Assembly: GCF_039555335.1 (NCBI RefSeq)
Contig: NC_092628.1
Coordinates: 99,777,893 to 99,841,892, forward strand
DNA from: Amphiura filiformis
Lineage: Eukaryota > Echinodermata > Ophiuroidea > Amphilepidida > Amphiuridae
Length of the DNA stretch: 64,000 nucleotides
Direction of reading: 5' to 3'
Shown one piece after another: positions 1-12,541 of the stretch (position 1 is the first letter of the stretch; each line of letters begins with the position of its first letter). The notes beneath the pieces were generated by a model. The model saw only the letters and a program-made list of their open reading frames with translations. It did not search any database and was not told the origin of the DNA. The position numbers and the translations under genes are program-made.

Positions 1-3000
1 TGGAGCCGATACCTAGGAACACAAGACCGACACTAATATAAACATATACTACTATTTTATTCGGCGTTTGCGTGCGTTTGTTTCCGTTGAGACAAATACA
101 ACGCGATTTGGTGGTACCGTTACTCGGCTTCGACCAAGATTTACGGCAGTTAATGTGACGTGGTATATCGAAAGGAGACACTTTTGGGCAGGATCGTAAA
201 TGGAGGAATATCAAAAAATATACCCGTGGTGATTTTTTCACAATTTGAGTTTGTTGCAAATTTGTGATGATGTTATTGATAGGGTGGTCACATGAAAATT
301 TCAAACCCACCCCTGGAATTACTTTTTCTGTCAGGATTGTTCCTTGTGCAACATGATTTTAAAAACCTTTTGAATCAACTCAATCGGACAATCCGTTGCG
401 AAGATACAGCCTTTTAAAGATTCACAAAATTGGCCATTTTTAGGAAAATCCTGATTTTGTCATAAATTTGCATATTCATGAAGCGATAATTGGGGGAATA
501 AAGCCAAAGAAGGCATGAGATGTATTTTTTTTGTTTATTTAATGTTCATTTATGCAAAAATTAAAAACCCAGGGTCATAATTGCTATATTTGCTTCTTTA
601 CAACATTTTTAAAATGGCTGAAATCACACAAATAACTCTTTTGCCAGGACTTTTAACGGTAATATGTGTGATTTTCACCATTGAGGGCGCTATTATGTGC
701 CAATTATGACCTTCAAAGGCCTGTATTTCTTAAACTACACAACCAAATTGTCTGATTTTTGCACAGGATTTTGCTCTGAGGGTCTGGATTGTAAAACTGA
801 ATATAGCATAATTGTACATCTTTGGGAAAATAGTTTTATGTGATGACAAAAATTTATTTTGTGCCTACCTTTTTTATGCGTGACCGTAAAAAAATGCTAT
901 ATTCACCTTCATTACGAGCAGAAAATCTAATTAGGTAGTCGGGTTTGCACAGAAGTTACTAGGAGACAAATTATATGGAATTCAAAATGCCCAAAAGTTT
1001 TCCAACTGCTGCAGAATCTGTTACAATTTCCACCATACATTTGTGTATGTAGGCAGGGGTACACACAATAGCTATCATTGTGGCCACCCTATTATTAATG
1101 TTTAAAATATTGTCTGATAGTTTCAGACCGAAATATAACTGGCATCTTATATTTTTTGAGACATATTTCAAGGTAATTCCAACTCTCAACATTGTTGGCC
1201 GATATCTCAATTCCAATTTTATAATACCATAACTTACGAACTCAATATCATCGCTTAGCAATGTCCGATTTCATTGGGGCAAACAGCGTTGTGGAGCAAA
1301 ATATCTCTTTATTGATAACCTACCCAAAAGTGTCTTTTTTTGATATACCATGTCACAAATGTCTGGAAAACAGAGTAAATTCCTCACAATTCTAAAAGTA
1401 ACTTTCATCGAAATATTCTTACCACCCCATCCAGTTGCGAAGTTTCTATTTGGATCAGTTCCCATGCAGGGAGATCCTTCGTTTGGTTTACGCGTCTTCC
1501 TCCACAAACGATTCTGCGTGGTTAAAACAAAGTGATCAGTTTATTACATAAAGTAGACCAACATTAAGCATATCATTTATTACCAAACATTTCAGCACTA
1601 TGATAGTTGTTGATACCTACATATCACCTATTCAATTGCTGCTGTTTCACTTGAATTGTATATTATGTGCTGTATCTCAAGTACCTCTGCTCAAGTACGT
1701 CGCATTGATATTTAGATGTTGCACTTTGATTTTTTTTCGTTTTTTTTTTTGGGGGAGGGGTTTCATTTTTTCTCCTTTTTTGTATTTTGAGCATCATAAA
1801 TGTGATGTTCAACGGTATGTGTCGACTGTGACGATGCTAATAATGATTATAGTATATTGTTGAATTATTCCATAATTATATTCTTTTATTCGATTATGTT
1901 CTCCTTCTTGTTCTTCTTCATTCTCCTTTCTTCTTCTGAAAATGATCATAGTCATACACAGATCAAGTATTACTCACATCGGTCCATGTAAAGGAGTATC
2001 CATCGCCATTTAACACAGGAATTACATAAAAGTCAAATTTGTTCAACAGGTCCTTGGCATCAGTACCTCCTTCAACAAGCTTGTATATAAAAGACAACAT
2101 ACATTATTCGAAAAATACTATGTTAGTGTTTGCTTAATTTTGTTTAATTTTGCTTCAAACTGGTGTCACAAGTATACACATAATCATAAATGCGGAATAT
2201 AATAATTAATGCTAAATATTTCTAACACCATCACAAAGCAAAGGGATTGCGAAGTACTACTTCGGTACAACAAAAAACATTGCTATCTTTATTATAAAAA
2301 CGTGTTATAATTCGTCAGACGTACGATCCACCGGGTAATTACATGTATTCAAATTAAGATTTTACATTTGGCTCGGAAACTTCCAAAGTCTGCTCCTGAC
2401 CTACCACCCACCATATGCATATGTTAACCCACAACGTCATGATAAAGCAGTGTTAATATTCTTTATCATTTTCCTAAAAAGTTAAGAATGGCAGATATAG
2501 TCCATTCTCATGGTTTTAAATCTTTTGCGATTCCCATCTACTAATATATTTTTCTTACATATTTTGCCAGATAAAGAACAGTTGCTGGGGAGATCCATTC
2601 AGCAGCATGGATGCCTCCGTGAATAACAACAGCCTTCTTGTTAGTACCACCTGTTGATATCTAAAAAGTTAGAAACAACAAATTGATTAGTTATTACTGT
2701 TATCGCGCATTACGCTTCAGAGTTATTAAACAAATCAGTCATTTTTGCCAACGTTTTAACAGAAAAGAGGATAATTCGACCATTATACATCCAAGTATGT
2801 GCTTGTGACACATGGTAAGAAGCATTTGACAACCAATTTCCGAAAACCTGAACTGAACAAGGTAATTTGACGTAACTGACTCCATCATGTCCATCTGGAT
2901 CATATCCGATTACGACTGTTTGGCCCATGCACCGAATGCACCCAAAACACCGAATAGTTGAATACGTTCATATGCACGAGACAGTTACGGGCCACACCCA

Positions 3001-4913
3001 GCTACACCCGATTACCTAATATTATACAAACATATATATCTGTAAGTATTTGAAGGAATTGGAAATGCATAACAAGTAAAAACAATGCACGGAGCTTTGT
3101 AAAACTACTCTATATAAAATGTATTGCTTTTGTATTATTCTTTAACTTTTCCCTATCTATTTTTTTAGTAAATAATGTATTGCTTTGGTGTTTTTTTGGT
3201 GTTTTTTTTACTTTTCCCTTATCCATCTCCGTTGTTTGGCTAGCTCTCCTGTTATAATGTGGAGACTGCTTTACCCGTTGTTCTACTCAAAATGTTTCCA
3301 ATTGCTCACGACTACTTGTAAAGGACATGCGAGTCAATTGGTCATGGCTCATTGTTTGATAACCGGTGACGCTGAATCGTGGGTTGGTAGAAAACATATT
3401 ATTGACAAGTGTATTGACATTCAAAGTTGAAATAATACTAAACAGGAGAAATAAAAAAACGCACGCTATAATACATTTTGCATACGCGTAATAACTAAAT
3501 TGCGCACTTTTTATCGAATACAATTGTTTTTTTATTGAAGTTTAAAGTTACTTATAGATATTGTACCTTCAGGTAGCCAATATTCCTTTCTTCATATGAT
3601 TTACCAATGGAACCCTCTGTTGCCGTATCATACACTGCTGCCGTTTCTGTTATCCATTCTTGAATCTATAAATTGAACAAAAGTTGAAATACCCTTTGAC
3701 ATGTCTATATTTATTAACTCCTTCAAAATGTTACATTTACAATACTAGTATTCTAATGTATAATGACTATAATTTAAAATAGTAGTCAGATAATTGGTTA
3801 TAAAATTGTCCTATGTTTCTCGCAATTTCGTTGTAAATACAAATTTAAAACACAACATTTTATATACACTCCTTACCGTTTCATAAGTATTGTATGCATT
3901 GTAAGCAAAAGTAGAGCTGTTCAACCCTTTCTGTTCTTCATTAATCAACTCTTGCACATTCTTTATCATAACCTTGGTATGAATTCCTTTGTGGGCTAAA
4001 TATGTTGTGATTTTTTTCACGTAGGATGGTGATATCATGATGTCCACTGGTTTTGTTACATTCGATGGCTCTCTCCAGAAACTCAACTGAAAAATAATTC
4101 GTTAAAAGTCTAATAAACAAACAACTTTCACACCATTTTCAATCCCTGTTAAGCATGGGATTTTTGTACGTAGAAGTAGTGATGTAATATGATTAATTAC
4201 CATAGAGATGGGTCTACACTAGTTTTGAATGCATTGTCCTGAACTAGACGTTTACTTGTTCTCTATATTGTACCATTATTAAATAACAGGCAAAGATCAT
4301 ATTCAATCTACATGTATATTAGCACACATAATACAGGTGATGAGTACTACCTACTTGGGCAATATGTTTAAAATTAGAGTAGACCCATCGCCATGGTAAT
4401 TAATCCTGTTGCATCAACACTTCGTGGAATTGAACACGATATCTAGTCTGTTTCACCTACAGTGACACCTCATACCAGGGCCTGACTTTGGTGAATTAAC
4501 AAGTGCCGGCCGGGACGCGTAATTTCTTTCTGCAACCATAATGGGCCGCAATGCGATAACACATAGTACATACATGTAATTATAGGCCTATGAGGCTAGA
4601 TATAACACGAGTTTATTACCATTATTATTTCCTCTTACTTAATAAAATAAAAAGAAATCGATAGAATTAAAATTCTACAACGGTTTACCTGGGGTTCGAA
4701 CCCACAATCTATGTACCCATAGTCTAATGCCTATACGACTGTGCTATGATTCGTTGTGCCAGAAAGGTGTTTGTTTATGATACTTATTAATAACGGAATA
4801 AAGTGCATACACACAATATACTATTACTAGTATATTAGTACTAATAAATACGAATATAATCCTAACCCTAACCCTAACCCTAATCCCTAACCCTAACACT
4901 TACCCTTATCCTA

Positions 4914-4945
<32 letters not shown>

Positions 4946-7900
4946 ACCATAACCCTAACCATAACCATAACCATAACCATAACCATAACCAGGGGAGAGT
5001 GGGGTAAGTTGAGCCAGGGGGTAAGTTGAGCCACCCCCTCTAGAAAGAAAATTAAAAACTTATCTTACTTTGCAGTTCCAATTATTTGTATATGACATAA
5101 CAGAGGCTTCTCAAGTGTAATATGGAATCACTTGCACATAGGGTAAGAAAGCTGCATTAGAAAGTTCATTTTTCGCACTTTTGTTGAACTTTTGGCAAAA
5201 AACAATTTTTTTTCATGTTTCACCCAGGAAGAAAAAGGCTAAAATGATAGCATTCTGGGTATTGAGGATGCGATATATGAACACTATTTTACACAACTAT
5301 TTACAACTGTAACAAGTTTTAGTCAGGTGGGAGGCTTGGTTGTTGACAAAAAGGGATCACATGGGGTAAGTTGAGCCACAGGCCATGGGGCAAGTTGAGC
5401 ATAGGAAAAACCTGCAGAAATTTCCCCAATTGTTTTATTCAATGTAAAATCTTCTCAGAAATTACTTGTATGCAATATTTAGATCAAACTACTTCTATAT
5501 CAAACTATTTTTCGAAATAAATACCTGAAAACAACAATTAAAAAAAAGGCAAAATTGAATTTCACAGCTATGGCATATACTGTGCATTTCTATGGTGGCT
5601 CAATTTGCCCCCGCGACTGGCTCAACCTACCCCACCGTTGGGGTAAGTTGAGCCAATTTGCAAATTATTTTTGGCGTCTCACTGTGCGAAAGTGCAAAAT
5701 ATTGATTACAATTTTGTGGTGTCATAACCAAGTAAACATACATATGTTTCATTTGTAACACTGCATTTGGGTCCTGCTTAGCGTAGTGAAAGTAAATGTA
5801 AAAAGTGGCTCAACTTACCCCACTCTCCCCTAACCATAACCATAACCCCTAACCCTTACCCTAACCCTACCCATAAGACCCTAACCCTAAGACCCTAACC
5901 CTGACAATAATGAACCTTGCCTCGGACTATGCGGTTAGTGATATATTGCGGCCCATTATGGTTGCAGAAAGAAATTAAGCAGCCGGGACGCTTAATTTCT
6001 TCTGCAACCACAATAGGGTTGGCGTATTGCAGCCCATTATGGTTGCAGAATGTAAATACACGGCCTCGGCGCTTGATTTCCTTTTTCAACCATAATGGGC
6101 CGCAATACCATAATGGGCCGCAATATACCTAAACTTAGGGTTAGGGTTTATGGTTAGGGGTAGGTTTAGCATTGAGTGGTGCATTATGGTTGTAGAAAAT
6201 AAAAACGCGGCCGGGGCATGCACAGTGGTATAGTGTTGATTCAAGATGAAATTAGTGATTTACAAAAACACAGTGGCTGAAACAGATAATAGTATTATAT
6301 TTGCTAATATGCAAGGATACAAAATGATATATGGAAAATGATATATGTGACCATCCAGCACAACTGAGCCCTGAAGTCGCCAATCATCATTTTTGAGATA
6401 TTCAACCAAAATATTTTGCTTGAATATTTTGCATGTATATCATGTCTATAGTACTTGACATTTAAATAGTGAAAAATCAATAAAACAGTCAATAAATCCT
6501 TTGTTTCCTATTGTTTACTGTTAAGTTCAATGGAGCATATCTCAATACTGGTACTGGCGACATCCGGGCTCAGTTGTGGTGGATGGTCACATATGGAAAG
6601 GAATAACCCGGAAGTATAAAAGGAGAGAAAAGGCTATTTTTTCAAGTGACGGAAAAGGACACTTTCGATATGGCAGGATGTGGACTCGGCATAAATATTT
6701 TAGCATGTTTAGTGGAATAGTTCACACACTTGTAGACTGGCTTGTGAAAATAATCACACCTCCTATATCACAAGTAGCAGCACAATGTTCAACTTGGGAT
6801 TTGTTTGTAGATGGCAATATGATATTACTTTTATGATAGTGGTCGATGGACGGGATATTATAAGAAATGATAACAAAAGATTCCATTGTAAGATAAATTA
6901 ATGATAAATAATACGTAGATTACACTAATAGGTAACAATATTATAATAGGCCTAATTTATACAATTTATAATATGAATGAGGTGGTAAATTAAATGTATT
7001 ATTACAAACTAATTAGCATATTTGTGACAATGTTATAGACAGGGAACAGTAGCCTTATTTTGAAACACGTGCTTTTCAGTAGACATGGAGAAAGAAACGA
7101 AACATTGAATATCACTTCATATAACATTTAAATGTACTTCCATATCGGAAGTTATTCAACATTACGTTTGTACATGTACCAACCTGTCCATCAAATTTCG
7201 AATTCTCCAGATTGCTCATTAGATTTCCAAGGATGCTTATCTCATGATGAGTTTTGGGGATAACGCGTAAAACCTGGTGTCTGCAGAATGAAAAATAAAT
7301 TAGTATCAAAATATTCTACAAAATAAGAACACAAAGCAGGATATTTACTTTTTAAAGGTGAATTTTATTTGCATTTGAGCGATTTCCTGTAGTTGGTGCA
7401 CAGTGGTATACTATGGTTTGTGCTTTAAATGGGTAGCTATATGCAAGTTGTTATTTTTTAAACGGTCCCTGCTACAGAATTCGCTTCGAAACTGTGTTCT
7501 TCATTGTTATTCTTAAAGTAAAAACACAGCACCCTCGAATGAATGGCAGTGAGCGTTTAGCACAGGACGGCCATCCAGTGGCAATTATATTAAACTTTAA
7601 AACTGTAGGTGTGAAAAGCTGCTCGCGGTTCGGTTTTCATTTAAGAGCGTTCAATGATGTCAAAATTGAATGATACTTTTCTGTCGCAATGACTGCATGT
7701 ACCCCTTCAGACTTAGCATAACACATTTCATTTTTAAAGCCAACACTAAACGAGTACTTAAAACTGATTGTGTGGATGGTGACGATGATATAAACATGAT
7801 AAATGACAACCGATTACATCCAGATCTCCAATAAGCCTAACATTGCATTAAAACGTGTGATTCGTTTTCATTTATTTTGATGTTAAATATAGTTCTTTAA

Positions 7901-8427
7901 CAGTGCCTGCATTGAATATAAATACATATGTTTGATACTTGATCAGCGATGCGTGCTGTAATGCAGGTCACAGCTCAACACAATACACCCTACATGTACA
8001 GCATACTTGGTATACTTTATGCTATTTATTATTATTGAATGAAATACGAATCTCTTCACAAATAGACACAAAATGAGAAATCTGCCCACAAAGAAATAAC
8101 TTAATAAAGTCTCAGAAAAAATATCTTGACTCGATTGAAAAACAAGGAAAACAAACGAACAAACAGGACACTAAAGTTAGAGACAGTCCAGCTTAAAACA
8201 TATATAAACATGGCCTATTTAGTTTTCATACAAGTTGAAATGATTTCCTTCGTCATTCAAGCGGGCATGGTAACGAAAGCTTAACGAGTGCATTGTGTCT
8301 GGCACTGCAGCAATACTGTATTTCAATTTTGCTTTGAAGTGTAAGTTCCTTACCCATCGTATCGCACTTTCTCTGCCAAACTCAGTGTTGTACAGAACAG
8401 CAGTAGTAGCCACCGACCGGTAGACAT
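1..8427 (-). CDS. Pro-carboxypeptidase A/B-like (M14A), copy A, 3' end off window
   Basis: Secreted zinc exopeptidase precursor. Exons, in gene order: 8354-8427, 7184-7280, 3877-4086, 3567-3665, 2559-2660, 1978-2079, 1423-1513, and the first 12 bases of exon 8 (1-12), where the window ends. Every junction is GT-AG and in phase with copies B and C. Exon 1 gives a signal peptide beginning MSTGRW and ending near LSLA. Exons 2-3 give the activation propeptide. Exon 4 starts the catalytic domain. Exon 7 carries DPNRNF (substrate-binding Asn-Arg). The zinc motif in exon 5 reads HAAEW where B and C read HARE, so both metal ligands are kept but the Arg equivalent to Arg71 of carboxypeptidase A is Ala. 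Exon 4 also differs (GKSYEER against GTSY-GR). No stop or frameshift is seen. Intron sequence is closely similar to copy B. Whether it is active cannot be told, because exons 8-10 are outside the window. Confidence 0.9.
4680..4757 (-). other. tRNA-like sequence (degenerate)
   Basis: On the minus strand there is a B-box (GGGTTCGAACCCC) and an A-box-like TAGCACAGTCG, and the ends can pair (ACAACG/CGTTGT). The T-stem and anticodon stem are imperfect, so a tRNA pseudogene or SINE head is more likely than a working tRNA. Confidence 0.35.
4858..4990. repeat. Interstitial telomere-like (CCCTAA)n repeats
   Basis: Degenerate CCCTAA units, then CCATAA variants. The block continues after the inserted element at 5831-5905 and in reverse orientation at about 6136-6165. 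Similar short blocks occur at 22250-22385 and 30680-30870. Flanked by ordinary gene DNA, so this is not a chromosome end. Confidence 0.8.
4992..5830. mobile_element. 839-bp TIR element inside telomere-like repeat
   Basis: Ends are perfect inverted repeats of at least 24 bases beginning GGGGAGAGTGGGGTAAGTTG. A 6-base TAACCA flanks both sides, though the repetitive target makes the TSD ambiguous. The subterminal motif GGGGTAAGTTGAGCC recurs internally near 5020, 5365 and 5640. No transposase ORF, so non-autonomous. Superfamily unknown. Confidence 0.8.
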
Positions 8428-8480
8428 GATTGCAATGAAATGAAAGCTTGAAGCGGAAAGAGGAACTGAAACAAGAAGTC

Positions 8481-8530
8481 AGTCACGTGATTCAAGTCAG
8501 GTGATTCAAGTCAGGTGACTAAGTTCAGGT
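8481..8530 (-). promoter_or_regulatory. 14-bp direct repeats 54 bp upstream of copy A start
   Basis: On the minus strand the unit TCACCTGACTTGAA occurs twice in a row and a third, shorter version (TCACGTGACT) follows. Each unit contains a CANNTG E-box. The same block stands upstream of copies B and C, so it is conserved across the family. Function as a promoter or 5' UTR element is inferred. Confidence 0.45.
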
Positions 8531-8587
8531 AGAACCAATGAAAGACCCTCGATATTCAGCACAGCTCACGAAAAATGTGTTGCTGTG

Positions 8588-8597
8588 ATATATAGGT
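8588..8597 (-). promoter_or_regulatory. TATA-like box upstream of copy A
   Basis: CCTATATATC on the minus strand, 161 bases upstream of the ATG. The identical motif occurs upstream of copy B at 33796-33805. It would place the transcription start around 8560 and make the E-box repeats part of the 5' leader. No transcript evidence is available. Confidence 0.3.
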
Positions 8598-8694
8598 TTC
8601 CCAGGAAGTAATTTCCCCGATGAAGTTTGGATATAATCAAAAATCAATTCTCCTGTTTAAAGTTTGGAACACAGACTTATTGCTTTTACGTTAA

Positions 8695-10640
8695 GGTGGC
8701 TGTGTACTCTCAGGCATGCATGTAGTAAAAGTGCCATAACTTTGTAATTATTCACGCAAGACATATAAAAGTATACATTTTTTTATAAAGGCAAGACATC
8801 AATGAATACAGATTTGGTGTAAAAACAACAATAATTATTAGTGACGAAAATCACAAACATTTTTGTTATGGTAATGTACATCATTATCATAACAAAAAAA
8901 CACTCTTTCCAAATTTTTTTGTTTGGCTATGTTTTTTTCTTAATCTTGAGGCACCATTCCAAAAACATTTATTTAGTTTTTTGATATTGGCCTTATTTTT
9001 TGAGATATTGACCATATAAGGCATCAAAATGAACTTTTTAGAATTCACAAATGCCTATTTGCACAATATGATGCCTTCAATCGGAAATAGACAAAAATAA
9101 GTCTGTCATGTGATTCAAGTCAGGTGATTCAAGTCAGGTGACTAAGTTCAGGTAGAACCAATGAAAGACCCTCGATATTCAGCACAGCTCACCAAAAATG
9201 TGTTGCTGTGATATATAGGTTTCCCAGGAAGTAATTTCCCAGATGAAAGTTTGGATGTAATCATAAATCAATTCTCCTCTTTAAAGTTTGGAACACAGAC
9301 TTATTGCTTTTACGTTAAGGTGGCTGTGTACTCTCAGATATGCATGTAGTAAAAGTGCCATAACTTTGTAATTATTCACGCAAGACATATAAAAGTATAC
9401 ATTTTTTTTTTTATAAAGGCAAGATATCAATGAATACAGATTTGGTGTAGACCTTTTTTCTCAGACGTCACCAATCAATCGATATTGGGGTCCAGCATTC
9501 GAGTCATCAGCACCCAAACGCAAATACCGCGCCGGCGCGCGCGATCAACTTTGCGCCACTCTAAGCGTCCTGCGCGGAATTTCCAGCTCGCAGTACGCGT
9601 TTAGTTCGCCACGGTGTAAAAGGTAAACAAAAATGTGAAACAAAACAAAGATTAATTTTCAAATAGCATGGCGGTTTTTCCGTATCTTTTGTATTTTGTG
9701 GTGTCAAATGTAACCAGTATACAGTTCCCTTTAAAAAATCATTTTATGGAAGCTAATGTGAAAGATGACAAAACAGAGTAGAAATTACGCAGTATTTGGT
9801 GTTTTCACACTGTCGGCATGTGGGAAACGCACGTGTTGTTTGTTTACATCTGAGACCCCAATATCGATTAGGTGACGTCATCAGAAAAAGGTCTGTAAAA
9901 ACAACAATAATTATTAGTGACGAAAATGTACATCATTATCATAACAGAAAAACACTCTTTCCAAAATTTTTGTTTGGCTATCAACTTTTTAGAATTCACA
10001 AATGCCTATTTGCACAATATGATGCCTTCAATCGGAAATAGACAAAAATATTTAAAAAAATGAGAAAACTTTTTCTTGAGTCGATCTTGCTTTTATGATA
10101 AGCATAATTGCTTACCTATAGATGCTGTATTTATCAAGTTATCGTGTACCTAAATCGTAATTTTACCGAGAAAATGAACATTGAAATTATGGCCGCTGAA
10201 GTTTAAAGTGGTCAAATTTTGCACTTTGATCGAAGCTCACAAGAGACTGCGTTTTTCCACCTTCCATTACGTTGACATCGGGTAAATCCACAGCCATTTG
10301 ACCGCTAGGTTTGTGTGAAATCAGTGCTTTCGTGGTGCTTCCATCCGAATGCAGATAAGCGTTGCGTATGCGTAGCGTATCTGTGCGTTAACAAATTGCG
10401 CGACTTCAAAACACGACGCGTTGTTGCGCGCGTGTACCCCGATTGTACAACGAAGATTTTCATTCCTTTTGAATTGCGGAAACGAGTGAAATAGTGAAAC
10501 AAAATCCATTAAATAGAGCAGTTGGAGTTTACAAATCTGTATTTTCTTTCCTTGTATTAATAAAAAACATAACAAAGTACATAAATTTCAAAAAATCTCA
10601 ATTTCGCGAAAGAAACAATGTCTGAGAGTAGACAGCCACC
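8695..10640. mobile_element. TTAA-flanked transposon in copy A upstream region, with internal tandem duplication
   Basis: Ends GGTGGCTGTG... and ...ACAGCCACC are inverted repeats and TTAA flanks both (8691-8694, 10641-10644). Copy B has the empty site (TTTTACGTTAACGCGG at about 33895). A second left end at 9319, preceded by promoter-region sequence, shows a ~630-bp tandem duplication of flank plus left end. The original insertion is therefore about 9319-10640. No intact transposase. TTAA targets fit piggyBac or Kolobok-type elements. Confidence 0.75.
9450..9893. mobile_element. 444-bp MITE nested in the TTAA element
   Basis: Terminal inverted repeats of about 40 bases (GACCTTTTT...ATATTGGGGTC). 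TGTA flanks both sides, and the tandem copy at about 8820 gives the uninterrupted sequence. GC-rich centre unlike its neighbours. Confidence 0.75.
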
Positions 10641-12373
10641 TTAACGTGGTACCTCTACCGTAACCAGGATTTATTGGGGGCTGATTTTGGATTTTTTTTT
10701 CAAATTTTGAACATTTTTGAACTAGGGACGGATTTTGAAAAAGTGGACTTTTTTTCCTAAATTTTGACCTTTTTTGACCAAAAATTAAGGCATAATTTTT
10801 TTTTCGCTCGTTATGCTCGCAAATGGGACTTGTTGAGCATTTTTGGACTTTGCGGGCGTCCGCCCTCAGCCCCCTGGTTACGGAATATTCATATCATGCT
10901 GATCACGCGCACCTATAAGATTAGTATCTTTGAAAAGAGCGGTATTGTATTTAATCTATGATTGCAGACATACACAGGTGATATTAGTACAAAACAAAAT
11001 GACTTATGCATTATGCATCATAAAAATGTATCAATTGATCAAGATGTTTGGATCAAAAACGTCATTCACAAGATTTTTCTGTGACTTGATGGTTTTTGAC
11101 ATATGACCTCTTGTTATTCATAAGTAGGTATAAATCCACGTTTTTAGTGATTTCTGACATTTTGACACAAACATTACCATTTTCACCATATTTAGCCATT
11201 TCTTGTGAAATGCTTACACAGTAAAGTATATGTCTTCTTTAATTTTAAGCTAGAACGCAGTTTCCATGGCATCGGCCATTTATGTTCAAAATTAAGCAAC
11301 TTTCCCCAGTAAAATTTAGCAAATTTCCCAGTAAAACATAATGGGTGTAAGTAGCCGTTGCCATGGAAACTGTCTTCACTTTGAATTCTCCTAATAGCAT
11401 AAAATTAAAGAAGATCTGTATATCAATAATATAAAGTGTAGTTCAAAGCTTAGATTTTAAGAAATAGCTATAGTTAAAATTTGATACATTTTGGGGGAAA
11501 CGGAATAAAACTCGTGGGTTTTTCCAACATTTTTAGTGACAATTTTGTTATAAAAAATAGCAAAAATCATGGGAATTTTTTTCTTATGCATGAAATAGGT
11601 TAATATAGTGCTGCAGAATGGTGAAACCATTGTTAAAGTTTTGTGAAAAGTGTGAAATTTGGCTCAGATGTTAACAATTTTAGGGGGAGGGCCAAAAATA
11701 TTTTGTCCAAATTGAGTTATAAACCATGCCAAAGTGTTCCTCTGGTCACAGGGATTCAGAAAAAGTATAGATTGACCTATCTGTGATGTATGGTTCTCAA
11801 ATTATGAATTTTTCCCTGTTCGATGACCTCTGTGGCGGCCATATTGGACAAAATATTTTGGCCCTCCCCCTAGAATTGTTCTCCAGACTGAATACTACAT
11901 CTGATCCAAATTTCACACTTTTCACAAAAATTTAATAATTTTTTGCTATGATTCACCATTATGCAGCACTATTAAAGGCGTATCACTCCCTGCGGGGCTC
12001 GTGCATTAACATCTCAGTACGAGTGCATTATTTTGTACAATTTCACTCCCAACAAGTAACATTTATTAACCTATAAATATGACTGAGTCAACGCAATTAC
12101 AAACAACTAACATTAATGTTCACCGCCAGGTGTAAATTATCTTTATTACTTGTAATGTCCCTCAGCAATGCAAAAGGAAGACCAATGTCTTAACTGCATG
12201 TACATAAAAAATACCTCTTTGTGTCATGGTGCAGACTTGATGATTTTTTCAAAATTTGACGCTATAATAAACGTCTTACTTACATGTCGTATTTTTCAGG
12301 CTGTATAGTCCAAGTTAAAGAACTGTGTTTCTACAAATAAGATCAATGACAGTGTGATAAAACCTATGGACAT

Positions 12374-12541
12374 GAATTGATATTAAACTATAATCTAGTC
12401 AACTGGACTTACTATTTTTGAGTGGGAAATTTTCACGTCCAATCCTGAACGCATCATAAGCCCTACTGATGTTGTGGCGGCAAAATTTCCCACTCAAAAA
12501 TAGTAAGTCCAGTTGACTAGATTATAGTTTAATATCAATTC
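12374..12541. repeat. Perfect 60-bp inverted repeat (hairpin)
   Basis: Arms 12374-12433 and 12482-12541 are exact reverse complements with a 48-base loop. The phrase ACCTATGGACATGAA occurs on both sides (about 12362 and 12577), like a long target duplication. Perfect arms suggest recent origin. Confidence 0.85.

Noticed and set aside
2710..2928. 72-residue minus-strand ORF in copy A
   Set aside because: Lies in intron 4; the matching intron of copies B and C is not open.
4858..6165. A true telomere or subtelomere
   Set aside because: Repeats are short, degenerate, occur in both orientations and are flanked by carboxypeptidase introns.
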